From: CAYYYP01 sp964475985
Lineage (GTDB): Bacteria > Bdellovibrionota > UBA1018 > CAYHWW01
Length of the DNA: 64,000 nt
Direction of reading: 5' to 3'
NCBI GenBank assembly: GCA_964475985.1
Contig: CAYYYP010000009.1
Location: 1 to 64,000 of the forward strand
The notes under the pieces were generated by a model. It was not told where the DNA came from. It was given only the letters and a program-made list of their open reading frames with translations, and did no database searches. Positions 1 to 8,274 of this stretch are shown piece after piece. A program made the position numbers and the translations under genes. How positions within the stretch are numbered: the first letter of the stretch is position 1; every line of letters begins with the position of its first letter.

Positions 1-71
1 AGTTCCATTCTCCGGCAGAACAAATAAATTTTATTTATTGAAAAAACCTTCGGCTAACGGTATCTACCGCC

Positions 72-290
72 GTGTTCAAAAATTTGAGGCGACTCATTCT
101 AGGTTTTTTTGCGTTACTTTTTTGCATGGCAAATCCATCATTTGCCGCGCAAGCTCCGGTATCCAGACAGGTAATATGCTCCTGTCAGGTCTTTACGGAT
201 TTGATTCACCAGATGGTTGATGAACCTCATTCATTTCCCGAAACCAGGGCCGCCCTAAGGATTTTACTTGGAATGGATCGTTTACCTTAA
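72..290 (+). CDS. small putative secreted peptide (72 aa)
   Basis: This short reading frame starts at a GTG. Residues 1-25 look like a classical signal peptide: basic residues (KNLRR), a hydrophobic core (LILGFFALLF) and an SFA-A cleavage site. The mature part would be only about 47 residues, with a CSC pair and no recognisable domain. No convincing Shine-Dalgarno sequence precedes the GTG, and an overlapping frame begins at 38. The gene is convergent with the ABC transporter operon and 27 nt from its end. The signal peptide is the only argument that it is real. Confidence 0.45.
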   Translation: MFKNLRRLILGFFALLFCMANPSFAAQAPVSRQVICSCQVFTDLIHQMVDEPHSFPETRAALRILLGMDRLP

Positions 291-317
291 TCGACAAATC
301 AAAGTGAACCGATAACC

Positions 318-1622
318 TCAGACCGTCTCTTGACCCACGTCGAGATAAATTTCTTGGCTATCGTCGTTATATCCAAAAAGTTCCGCGTACCGGCCCCAGC
401 TCACTAGGGTGTCAAATACACGATCCGGGTTCTCATTCGGAAAAAGTCTCACGAGAAGTTCAATCACATCATCCCGCTTTAAAGTATACTGGTTGGCTTC
501 CTTGAGTTTTGTTTCCAGGAGTTGAATAATTTTAAGGCCGCGCAATAGCTCATATAGGGTGCGTTTTCTTACGTTTACGTTGGAGAGCGCAAAACGGCGT
601 CCCTGATCTGTGAGCAGAATTTCATTCCTTGGGGTATCAACTAAATCTAAAAGTTCCGCAGTTTTTGCGATGAAAAGGATTTGTCCAAAGTCTTTTCCGG
701 CCAGCTGGCTTAGTTGAAAGATCCCGGCCCTTCCGCCTTTATCCTCTAGAATCTCCAGCAAACCAACGACCTCCGCAACTTGGACATCAGGGATGGTCTC
801 CACGGAATTTTCGGCGGAATTTCCGCCGACGCTTGGTGTCCAAACGGATTCATCGGGGATCAGGGCCTCCGTTACGATGTCGTGGATGATCGAAACCATG
901 CGTTTAAAACCAGGTGAATTTTCATCCCTGGGGTAAGGCAATTCATTTTTCACTTCCACGCGGATATGCCCCGGATTTGTACCCATCACCAGGATGCGGT
1001 TTGCCATATAAACTGCTTCCGTTACATTGTGCGTTACTAGCACCACACTCTGGGTCGCGGTGTTGTGATGCAGCCATAGATTTAAAACCTCCGAACGCAA
1101 AGTTTCTGCGGTCAAAAGGTCGAGGGCGCTGAAAGGTTCATCAAGGCAAAGTACTGGTCGTTCCATTACGAGGGCCCTGGCTAGCCCTACCCTTTGTTTC
1201 ATTCCGCCCGAAAGTTCGCGCGGGTAAGCTTCTTCAAACCCTTCTAGTCCCACAAGGTCGATGGCGCGTCTCACGCGAGCTTTGGCTTCGGCCTTCGGGA
1301 TGGCGAAACCATCTAATCCTAAGCCAACATTTTCAAACACCGTGTCCCAGGGAAGAAGGGCAAAATTTTGAAACACCATTCCGACGTCAGGGTTTGTGCC
1401 GCTGAGTAGCCGGCCCCGAAACTGGACGGCACCGCTGGACGGTTTTAATAATCCAGCGAGGATGCGTAACGCGGTAGATTTACCGGCGCCCGACGGACCA
1501 AGCAACGCTACGACCTCATTTGGATAAACGACGAGACTAAAATCCCGCAACACCCGCAGTTCATTTCCCGATTCCAGTTTGAAATACTGATGCACATTTT
1601 TCATTTCAAGCAAGGACTGCAT
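318..1622 (-). CDS. ABC transporter ATP-binding protein, nitrate/sulfonate/taurine type with C-terminal AAA-associated domain
   Basis: This is the cytoplasmic ATPase of an importer (NrtD/SsuB/TauB-like). Walker A GPSGAGKST lies at residues 42-50, the Q-loop Gln at 85, the signature LSGGMKQR at 137-144, Walker B with VLCLDEPFSALD at 157-168, and the switch His at 198, so it should be catalytically competent. About 145 residues follow the ATPase (roughly 290-434). They resemble the AAA-associated C-terminal domain found on some NitT/TauT-family ATPases, which is thought to be regulatory or substrate-sensing. The ATG is preceded by GGAG 9 nt upstream. It lies 39 nt downstream of the permease gene in the same operon. 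The substrate is not identifiable, and no periplasmic binding protein is encoded nearby. Confidence 0.9.
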   Translation of the reverse strand: MQSLLEMKNVHQYFKLESGNELRVLRDFSLVVYPNEVVALLGPSGAGKSTALRILAGLLKPSSGAVQFRGRLLSGTNPDVGMVFQNFALLPWDTVFENVGLGLDGFAIPKAEAKARVRRAIDLVGLEGFEEAYPRELSGGMKQRVGLARALVMERPVLCLDEPFSALDLLTAETLRSEVLNLWLHHNTATQSVVLVTHNVTEAVYMANRILVMGTNPGHIRVEVKNELPYPRDENSPGFKRMVSIIHDIVTEALIPDESVWTPSVGGNSAENSVETIPDVQVAEVVGLLEILEDKGGRAGIFQLSQLAGKDFGQILFIAKTAELLDLVDTPRNEILLTDQGRRFALSNVNVRKRTLYELLRGLKIIQLLETKLKEANQYTLKRDDVIELLVRLFPNENPDRVFDTLVSWGRYAELFGYNDDSQEIYLDVGQETV

Positions 1623-1661
1623 GGCGGAACTCTCCTACTAAACTTTTCTTATTTATTTAAA

Positions 1662-3587
1662 TTAATGCTCTAACTGAAATCTTTTTTCTACCAGCTGGCT
1701 TAACCGGTACCAAAGTGTCCGGTTCAAAAGCACCACAACGGCAATCATCATGAGCAAAGAACCGGCGAGGGCTGAAAAATTTCCTTCTTCGGCGGCCCGG
1801 CTAATGGTCGCTCCCAAACCATTGATGCGGTAGGTGGAACCGGAAACCCTGAGGTACTCCGTGACGATGACTGCGTTCCAATTACTACCAGCCGCCGTCA
1901 TGATGCCAATAACAAACGAAGGGAAAATACTCGGTAAATAAAGGCGTTTCCAATGTGTCCACCGGCGCGAGGAAGCTAACTCCACTGTAGCCCTAAGATC
2001 CGAGGGAATTCCCATTGCGCCCGCAAGTACATTGAAAAGTACGTACCATACCGAGCCCATGGTCATCAGGACCATGGATCCAAGATCAAGACCAATACCT
2101 AAATAGAATAAGGCCGAAAGCACCAGTGGATAAAGCATGGGAGAAGGAAATGCCGCCACAACTTGAATCACGGGCTGAGCATACCGAGTGACCCGCGGAG
2201 ATAAACCGATGAGAATGCCTACGGGCACGGCAACTACCGTGGCTAAGATGAGGGAGCCCGCGACCCGCAAACAACTCCAGAACGTATCCCGCAGAAGTAA
2301 AAACCAAAATTTAGGTGAGAGCGAATGAAGTAAAATACCGAGGCGAAAAAGTCCGTAAACACCAAGCACGATGAGTACCCCTAAAAAAATGTGTTGATTC
2401 GGGGGTAACCGAGATGAAATCAAAGCCAACAAGTGGGAACCTTTTTGGGTGAACTTGTGGCGCTTTTGTAAGGTTTTTCTAAAAAACTCTAACGATGGTT
2501 TGGTGTGAAACTCTTCACGTTCTAGGTTTTCGACCGTCTCCAAAGGGAAAGGTTTTACAATTTGCGAAAGGGGCATGCTAAGTTTGCGGGCATTCTGAAA
2601 GATAAAGCGCCCAGTCCAGTGCTTGAAGGCATCCAGAATCCTGGACTTTTGAAAGAGCTGAAGAAAAAAAGACTGACCGTAATCTAAGGATTGGGGATGT
2701 TGATCAAATCGAAATCGTTGAACCCATACCAAAACCGGGCGCCAGATTACGATATCCATGGCGAGAATTACGAGGGTCATGGTGATGACGCCCGAAATCA
2801 TCGCGTTTTGATTTCCTTGCTCAATGGCAACCGCCATATAAGACCCCAGACCCGGCAGCCGAAATGACCTTTCACCCAAAGAAAAAGATTCACAGACCGT
2901 AATAAAAAACCAACCGCCCGCCATAGAAAGCAGACTGTTCCAGGCAAGTCCCACGGCCGAAAATGGCAGCTCTAAACGCAAAAGCCTATGCCACCAAGTA
3001 AGGCCTGCGACATTTGAGACGTCCATCAAGTCCTGGGGCACGGAGCGTAAACTTGCATAAAAACTAAAACAGAGGTTCCACACCTGGCAGGAAAAAATAA
3101 GGATGATGGCCGAAAGCTCAACGCCTACGTTGCTCTTAGGGAACAGGCTGATGAGACCAAGCACCAGGCCCGGCAAAAAACCTAGAACTGGAATGCTTTG
3201 CAAAATATCCAACAAAAGAATGAGCACTCGTTCAGCATATTGAATGCGCGCAGCGGCGTAACCATAAACCAATGCAAAAGCCAGTGACATAAAATAGGCG
3301 ATCATGGCGCGGCTTGCAGAAAAAAATGCATATTTTGGTAAAGCGCTCACGGCGAGGTCAATCTCTACTTTGGGTCGAAAATCTGAAGTCCAAAGTGAAG
3401 CTAAGGAAACCACGCTATAAACTACGCCCGCTAGGATGACGAGAATGAGTGCGTCCTGCCAGGAGAAGGCTGGTCTAATCTTTCCGTAGCGAAGAAACCT
3501 TCCAACGGGGCGCTCCACCCCTAAATCCGTAGGGTCACTGCTATTATTATTTTTGAGGGCCTGTAGAAGCTCTTCACCGCGCGACAT
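1662..3587 (-). CDS. ABC transporter permease, fused double-domain (NitT/TauT-like)
   Basis: This 641-residue integral membrane protein consists of two binding-protein-dependent permease domains in tandem. The first covers roughly residues 45-300 and the second about 400-635, separated by a hydrophilic linker of roughly 100 residues. Each half has several hydrophobic segments and the loop that docks to the ATPase. Usual family members have one domain (about 250 residues) and form homodimers, so this fused form would supply both halves of the channel. It is followed 39 nt later by the ATPase gene and preceded 56 nt upstream by a secreted protease gene on the same strand. The family assignment is firm; the substrate is unknown. 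Confidence 0.88.
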   Translation of the reverse strand: MSRGEELLQALKNNNSSDPTDLGVERPVGRFLRYGKIRPAFSWQDALILVILAGVVYSVVSLASLWTSDFRPKVEIDLAVSALPKYAFFSASRAMIAYFMSLAFALVYGYAAARIQYAERVLILLLDILQSIPVLGFLPGLVLGLISLFPKSNVGVELSAIILIFSCQVWNLCFSFYASLRSVPQDLMDVSNVAGLTWWHRLLRLELPFSAVGLAWNSLLSMAGGWFFITVCESFSLGERSFRLPGLGSYMAVAIEQGNQNAMISGVITMTLVILAMDIVIWRPVLVWVQRFRFDQHPQSLDYGQSFFLQLFQKSRILDAFKHWTGRFIFQNARKLSMPLSQIVKPFPLETVENLEREEFHTKPSLEFFRKTLQKRHKFTQKGSHLLALISSRLPPNQHIFLGVLIVLGVYGLFRLGILLHSLSPKFWFLLLRDTFWSCLRVAGSLILATVVAVPVGILIGLSPRVTRYAQPVIQVVAAFPSPMLYPLVLSALFYLGIGLDLGSMVLMTMGSVWYVLFNVLAGAMGIPSDLRATVELASSRRWTHWKRLYLPSIFPSFVIGIMTAAGSNWNAVIVTEYLRVSGSTYRINGLGATISRAAEEGNFSALAGSLLMMIAVVVLLNRTLWYRLSQLVEKRFQLEH

Positions 3588-3643
3588 GGTTTAAGAATAT
3601 ACTTAAGTGCGGGCGAAGTTGAGCGCTTAATGTTGATCCTGGT

Positions 3644-5611
3644 TTAATTGTGAGGACGGAGTTCCAAAACTTGGACTTCCGCGGGATTTGAGAGTTGCGC
3701 AGGCGAGCAAGGCAGCAAATTTTCTTCAAAAAATGGGCGCGAAGCCGCAAATCGCAAAGCAAAGGCCGCTTGTGAGTTTTCATCAAACACTCCCTGGGAG
3801 CTAAAGGACGCATAAATTTCTCGTGTGCGGCGGTGGATATCTTGGGTGTCCGCGAAAATAATTGAATTGAGCAAATCGGGGATCTCGGATCGAAGGAGCG
3901 TAGTACTTTCTGCGTACTGTTCGAGGGCTTGGTTAGGCGGGGATAATACCGTCATTAAGCTGTTCATTCGTACCACTCCACGCCCACCGGCTTGGGCAAT
4001 TTGCCGCGGGGAAAATGCGAGAATGGTGCTGGAGCGAAAGCCTTGATCCAAATTAGGGTTAGCGGTGTAAAAATTAGTAAGTCGTCCGTCGTAGATCCAC
4101 TGAGCATTCACCGAAAGCCTTAATTCATACACCGGAAGGGATGCCAGCTGACTAAAGTGCGCGTCAGCTATTTCGCCAGGCCCTGAGCGAAATTGATTCC
4201 GAAAGCTTAATTGCCAACCGCTCACCGGTTTTACGCAGACCGGTGCAGGATAAACTAAAATAGTTTGCCCAGGGATGAGCACTTCACGAAAGCCCCAATG
4301 GAAAACCTCGCTGTGTCGCATACTCCAGTTTCGCAAAGAGGCCAGCTGCGCATTTTCTTTGAGCAGCTCGTCCCGAAGAAACTTTTGGAGAAAGCCTTGG
4401 CGAATTTGGGCTTCGTTTTGGGTGAGGACAGATGAATCAGGGTCGTCTAAAAAATTCGCTTGGGGCGGCCCCGAAGCAAGGTGGGCTTCTTCCGCTATGC
4501 GCACCTGGGCCTGAGCTTCGGTTCGTTCTTCATCGACATCCCGGCGAATGCAACTTACCGACACGGACCTCGTTTCTCCCGCAGGCGTTTGCCTAAGGCA
4601 GCGGGCAGCGGTAAAAAAGGAAACCGGTTCCATTTCACCAATGGGCGGCATATGGATATTTAAAAGGGAAAGTCCTAAAAACCATCGTTCGAAAATGGCA
4701 CTGGATTCTTCCGTCGTTTCCCTGAAAAAACTTTGTAGATGCGGAGCGATGGCCGCAAAATGGATTCCCACCACGCGCCCAGCGTCGTTAAGGACAGGGG
4801 CGCCCGACGAACCGGGGGGTAAGGCACAATTCCGTAAAGAGCGAATTACGGAAGTTGCCGAGACATTGGCGCCATAACGACTGCCAATGAAAAAATTCCC
4901 GACGCTGGCCTCGCAACGTTTTTCACGCAGAATACTAGTATTGCCGTTGGTTGCGTCAAAGTATGGCAAATGCAGGAGAGGAACCGGTTGCTGACCACGA
5001 GAGTCCCGCACGATGGAATCAAAATCAAACTGCAGAGGTTCCCGGTCGTTAACCGTCTCGGCAAGTTCAATAAATGCGTAATCGCCTTCGGGTCTCATGG
5101 AGCGACCAGGTATGGTGTCCCCTTGTGCACGCCCCACTTGCTGATTGGATGCGTAGGTGATTCTTCCGCAAGCCACATGCCGCACTGGTTTTTCATTATG
5201 GGCAGGGAAATGAACCATGATCCGCCCGCGGCAATCGTTGTAATCCGTTGCCCCGGGCACAGATAAAGCTCGTTTAAGATCTCGTGGGATACAATGACTG
5301 TTAGTTACAAAAATGCGGTTGGAGGCCAAAAATCCGGTGCAGCGATAAGCAATCCATGAACCATCATCCGTTTCAGCGCTTGCGGAGAAAAGAGCTAACG
5401 CCTCTGGACATGGCTCCGTTCCACATAATGCAGAATGGTTTACCGCCTCGGCATTGGCAAGGTCCTGAGGCGATGGAGCCGGCTGGTTTACCGGGTTTAA
5501 ATAGGGGACATCTCGGGCTAGCCCTAAACGAACGCCGAGTGGGCCAAACAGCCCTTGGGCAGTTAAAAAAGCAAGTGAGATTAAAAGCCATTGAGATCTC
5601 AAAAATTTCAT
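3644..5611 (-). CDS. secreted trypsin-like serine protease with long C-terminal extension
   Basis: Residues 1-33 form a signal peptide. The next ~230 residues carry the S1 chymotrypsin-fold triad: His106 in TNSHC, Asp177 in GDYAFIEL and Ser269 in PPGSSGAP. Several cysteines suggest disulfides and a periplasmic or extracellular location. About 360 further residues follow the protease domain with no family I recognise. I chose the ATG at 5611 because AAGG lies 6 nt upstream; an in-frame TTG at 5617 is less likely. The gene precedes the ABC permease by 56 nt and may be cotranscribed with it. The protease call is firm; the target and the role of the extension are unknown. Confidence 0.85.
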   Translation of the reverse strand: MKFLRSQWLLISLAFLTAQGLFGPLGVRLGLARDVPYLNPVNQPAPSPQDLANAEAVNHSALCGTEPCPEALALFSASAETDDGSWIAYRCTGFLASNRIFVTNSHCIPRDLKRALSVPGATDYNDCRGRIMVHFPAHNEKPVRHVACGRITYASNQQVGRAQGDTIPGRSMRPEGDYAFIELAETVNDREPLQFDFDSIVRDSRGQQPVPLLHLPYFDATNGNTSILREKRCEASVGNFFIGSRYGANVSATSVIRSLRNCALPPGSSGAPVLNDAGRVVGIHFAAIAPHLQSFFRETTEESSAIFERWFLGLSLLNIHMPPIGEMEPVSFFTAARCLRQTPAGETRSVSVSCIRRDVDEERTEAQAQVRIAEEAHLASGPPQANFLDDPDSSVLTQNEAQIRQGFLQKFLRDELLKENAQLASLRNWSMRHSEVFHWGFREVLIPGQTILVYPAPVCVKPVSGWQLSFRNQFRSGPGEIADAHFSQLASLPVYELRLSVNAQWIYDGRLTNFYTANPNLDQGFRSSTILAFSPRQIAQAGGRGVVRMNSLMTVLSPPNQALEQYAESTTLLRSEIPDLLNSIIFADTQDIHRRTREIYASFSSQGVFDENSQAAFALRFAASRPFFEENLLPCSPAQLSNPAEVQVLELRPHN

Positions 5612-5762
5612 TTTCAACCTTTAGAACTGTAGAAACTTCAAAGAAGCGCATTCTAATTCACCTGAGCAAAATAGGCAAGAACATCAGTAAATATTTTATA
5701 TTTATAGTCGTTATTTTTTAAAGATATCGTAGGTTTCGTGTTATCTGAACCGCACGAATGAT

Positions 5763-5767
5763 GGAGG
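5763..5767 (+). promoter_or_regulatory. Shine-Dalgarno GGAGG that decides a TTG start
   Basis: GGAGG lies 5 nt before an in-frame TTG at 5773 and overlaps the second of two ATG codons (5758, 5761). Starting at 5773 gives a compact signal peptide, so the TTG is the better start for the following gene. Confidence 0.6.
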
Positions 5768-5772
5768 TCAAC

Positions 5773-6405
5773 TTGGTAAAATTCATTTCTGAAGTTTTCA
5801 TTCTTTCTCTTTTGATTCAGGCCCCCTTTGCGTTTGGGGCAGACGAAAATCAGGGCAATCCGGTAGCCGTGTCCCCTGCCCTTTGCGCAGCGGAACTGGA
5901 TGCAAACGTACTTGCTGATTTAAGGCAGCATTTTTTTGATACCTTTGATCCGGTAAATCCTAAAACCCGCAGCATTTCTGGGAAAATTACGGGAATTGAA
6001 ATCAGTGGTGGCCGGTTTCTTGTATTTTTAGATGGTCCCAAACCTTCGCAAATGCCGGCCGAAATCTTTAGTGTTCTGGGCATTGGCGCGGTGGCAGTGG
6101 AATACATTTCAACAGAGCCTGGCCAGCTTAGGGACACGCTCTTTCGAAGAACTCCAGAATCCTATGCGGAGAACGCGGTTTCCGCGGATATAGTGGTAAA
6201 CTCCCCGCTGCATAGGGCTGCCTTAAAGGCTGCTCAAGCTTTTCAAACAAATTACGGGATCCTACCTGAAGTGGAATATAGCGAGCCAGAAGGCGCCTAC
6301 TTCCTGGTCGTGCGCATAAAAAAGGCTAGGGAACGACGGGGCCTTCCTGAGGGGAGTTTTCAGAACCTCAATATATCCTATGTAATGGGTAGCCGGACCC
6401 CATAA
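5773..6405 (+). CDS. hypothetical secreted protein (210 aa)
   Basis: Starting at the TTG at 5773 gives an N-terminus MVKFISEVF followed by a hydrophobic run and an FAFGA cleavage region, a typical signal peptide. The mature protein (about 188 residues) has one Cys near its start and a mixed alpha/beta composition, with no domain I recognise. It is divergent from the secreted protease (about 160 nt between the starts), and two further exported-protein genes lie downstream on the same strand. An envelope or periplasmic location is inferred from the signal peptide; the function is unknown. Confidence 0.7.
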   Translation: MVKFISEVFILSLLIQAPFAFGADENQGNPVAVSPALCAAELDANVLADLRQHFFDTFDPVNPKTRSISGKITGIEISGGRFLVFLDGPKPSQMPAEIFSVLGIGAVAVEYISTEPGQLRDTLFRRTPESYAENAVSADIVVNSPLHRAALKAAQAFQTNYGILPEVEYSEPEGAYFLVVRIKKARERRGLPEGSFQNLNISYVMGSRTP

Positions 6406-6482
6406 CCGGGACGATTCTATTTTATTGAGGGAATTGGCAAACTTAGCTCAAGTTCTCTTTAGGGCTAACCGTTAAGTTAAGT

Positions 6483-6953
6483 ATGGGACTGCCAGCGTTT
6501 TTGGTTTTTGGGTTTGGTGTCGTAGGTGGATGGTTTTGTAGAAATTGTTCCATGGGAAGCCCCATGCTTTTTCTATTCTTATTTGCTCACCCTGTATGGG
6601 CCGGAAGTTTTTGGAAAGTTGAAAATGGAGTTAAGGGACCTCAGGAAACCCATGTTTTTAAACTTCATGAAGAGGTGGAGTCCGACGAAACCACCATCGT
6701 CATCAAGGAAGTGAGTAAAAAGGTTTCCAAAACTACACGGAAGAAAGTGACGTCCTCGCAAAACGTAGTAATTGCAAACCAGATTTCAAAATCTATGCTC
6801 TCCCCTGCGCGCGCCAAGAATTCCATTGCGGGTTGTAAGGTATGGTTCACGCTTGAGAATGAATACGGCCGAAAATCCTTTTGTGATCGGGATGTGAGTA
6901 CGAACGAAAATCTGCAGACACTGATGACGCTTTTGGCGGATATGATCAACTAG
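6483..6953 (+). CDS. hypothetical secreted protein (up to 156 aa)
   Basis: The longest form starts at the ATG at 6483. In-frame ATGs at 6552 and 6564 would give a shorter, more conventional signal peptide (MLFLFLFAHPVWAG). No start has a strong Shine-Dalgarno sequence. The mature part is rich in Lys, Thr and Ser, with a polar stretch (ETTIVIKEVSKKVSKTTRKK) and two cysteines near the C-terminus. No family is recognised. It lies 77 nt after the previous secreted protein and 27 nt before membrane protein A, which suggests a shared transcript of exported products. Confidence 0.6.
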   Translation: MGLPAFLVFGFGVVGGWFCRNCSMGSPMLFLFLFAHPVWAGSFWKVENGVKGPQETHVFKLHEEVESDETTIVIKEVSKKVSKTTRKKVTSSQNVVIANQISKSMLSPARAKNSIAGCKVWFTLENEYGRKSFCDRDVSTNENLQTLMTLLADMIN

Positions 6954-6969
6954 GGTGAAATGATAGTTT

Positions 6970-6974
6970 AGGAG
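6970..6974 (+). promoter_or_regulatory. Shine-Dalgarno AGGAG for membrane protein A
   Basis: AGGAG is spaced 6 nt from the ATG at 6981 and fixes that start. Confidence 0.65.
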
Positions 6975-6980
6975 CTCAAA

Positions 6981-8252
6981 ATGCACCGATTTAGCCTCTT
7001 TAGTTTTTCGAAAGTTCTTTGTTTGGCTTTGGTGTTCCAGCTTACTTGGCCCGTGGGATTCGTTTGGAGTAACGACGAGGATGGCGTTGGCGTGCCGCCC
7101 GCCTCTACGGAAGCTGGAGTTCCACCTAGCGTAGGAATTACTCATTCGGAGCCGAACGCGCCCAGGCGGTATTTACCTGGGCATATCCGAGCGATTTTAG
7201 AAAAACTTCATGGCTGTGCTGAGTTGCCAGCGTGTACCACCCAAAATGGTGTGCCCTATCGCGATCAAAATCTTTGCAGCCTAACGGAGCAGGAACGTAG
7301 TGAGCTCGCTAGGTACATGAGACACCTTGACGCGGCTGAGACCCAAGCAATCGGAGCGTTGAGAATAATTAGGAATGCCTCTGCGCTGATTATGCCGTAT
7401 TTCACAAGCTTGTGCCTCAGTATGCTGATGACGATTGGAGTGCTCTCTCCAGAAGACACTTCTGACGCCGTCCTTTGGGGTGTTCCTGCATTGGTCGGTA
7501 TCCTAGCAGTTTTTGGTTTCCATCGTGCAGTAAGGCAAAGCGCTCAGAACTCTCACCTACATAGATGGTTTCGCGCAGATGGTTTTGACCCGGCACGAGT
7601 TCGTGAACTTATGGATGAACAGAATGTTCATAACCGAGGTTGGTTTATTCATGCCATGAACCAAGCTCGTGGCCGCATTCGTAGATTTCGTAGATCCGCA
7701 ACGGCTGCGACCGTAAGACAAATTGATCGTCTAGTTCTGCCGGCAGAGCCACCAGTAAATGCCGCACCGAATGTTCCCGCCGCCACGGCAAATGCCGTAC
7801 CGCATGAACCACCGGCCGCGGTGAATCCTTCCGTGGGTACTTCAACTTCAACGGTAGTCGCGCAATCAGAACATCCAAGAGATGACCGGACCCGAGTACG
7901 GGTTGCGCCAGAAGGCATACCCATTAGAATAAATGCAAACGGCACTCCTTGTGTTCCAAGTGCCACGGTGGATGAAGTCAGCGCCGCCGCTGAAGAGTTT
8001 GCGGCAGAACAAGAGGCACGCGGAAGGGCCGGCCATAGACGCGCTGCATTGCCCGCGATGACTCAGGCCACAGCCTCACGACCTACTGCGCGCCCGCGGC
8101 GTCCCGTGATCTACGATAACCGTACCGTAACCCCGCCATTTCACAATGAGGTACGCGCAAGTGAAGCGTTCTCCACGGCGCCCGCAGTAATTCCAAGTCC
8201 GTCGACGGCCGGCGCACTCCGGCCCGCTACCCTTCCGGCCGCAGCTCACTAA
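6981..8252 (+). CDS. two-pass membrane/periplasmic protein A, paralog of the gene at 24160-25356
   Basis: This 423-residue protein has a signal peptide (residues 1-30), then a Cys-containing region (C79, C85, C99, around a VPYR motif), two hydrophobic segments (about 136-155 and 163-181), an NRGWF motif near 218-222, a basic segment and a long Ala/Pro-rich low-complexity tail. The protein encoded at 24160-25356 shares the same order of parts, the Cys spacing (6 then 14-15 residues), VPYR, NRGWF, the IRxNxxGxxC region, an RPV block and a final His. The two are therefore paralogs, seen directly from the sequences. I recognise no known family. An inner-membrane anchor with a periplasmic head is inferred. 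It ends 22 nt from the convergent spoVR-like gene. Confidence 0.75.
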   Translation: MHRFSLFSFSKVLCLALVFQLTWPVGFVWSNDEDGVGVPPASTEAGVPPSVGITHSEPNAPRRYLPGHIRAILEKLHGCAELPACTTQNGVPYRDQNLCSLTEQERSELARYMRHLDAAETQAIGALRIIRNASALIMPYFTSLCLSMLMTIGVLSPEDTSDAVLWGVPALVGILAVFGFHRAVRQSAQNSHLHRWFRADGFDPARVRELMDEQNVHNRGWFIHAMNQARGRIRRFRRSATAATVRQIDRLVLPAEPPVNAAPNVPAATANAVPHEPPAAVNPSVGTSTSTVVAQSEHPRDDRTRVRVAPEGIPIRINANGTPCVPSATVDEVSAAAEEFAAEQEARGRAGHRRAALPAMTQATASRPTARPRRPVIYDNRTVTPPFHNEVRASEAFSTAPAVIPSPSTAGALRPATLPAAAH

Positions 8253-8274
8253 ACTCTTTCACTTTAAAAACTGC

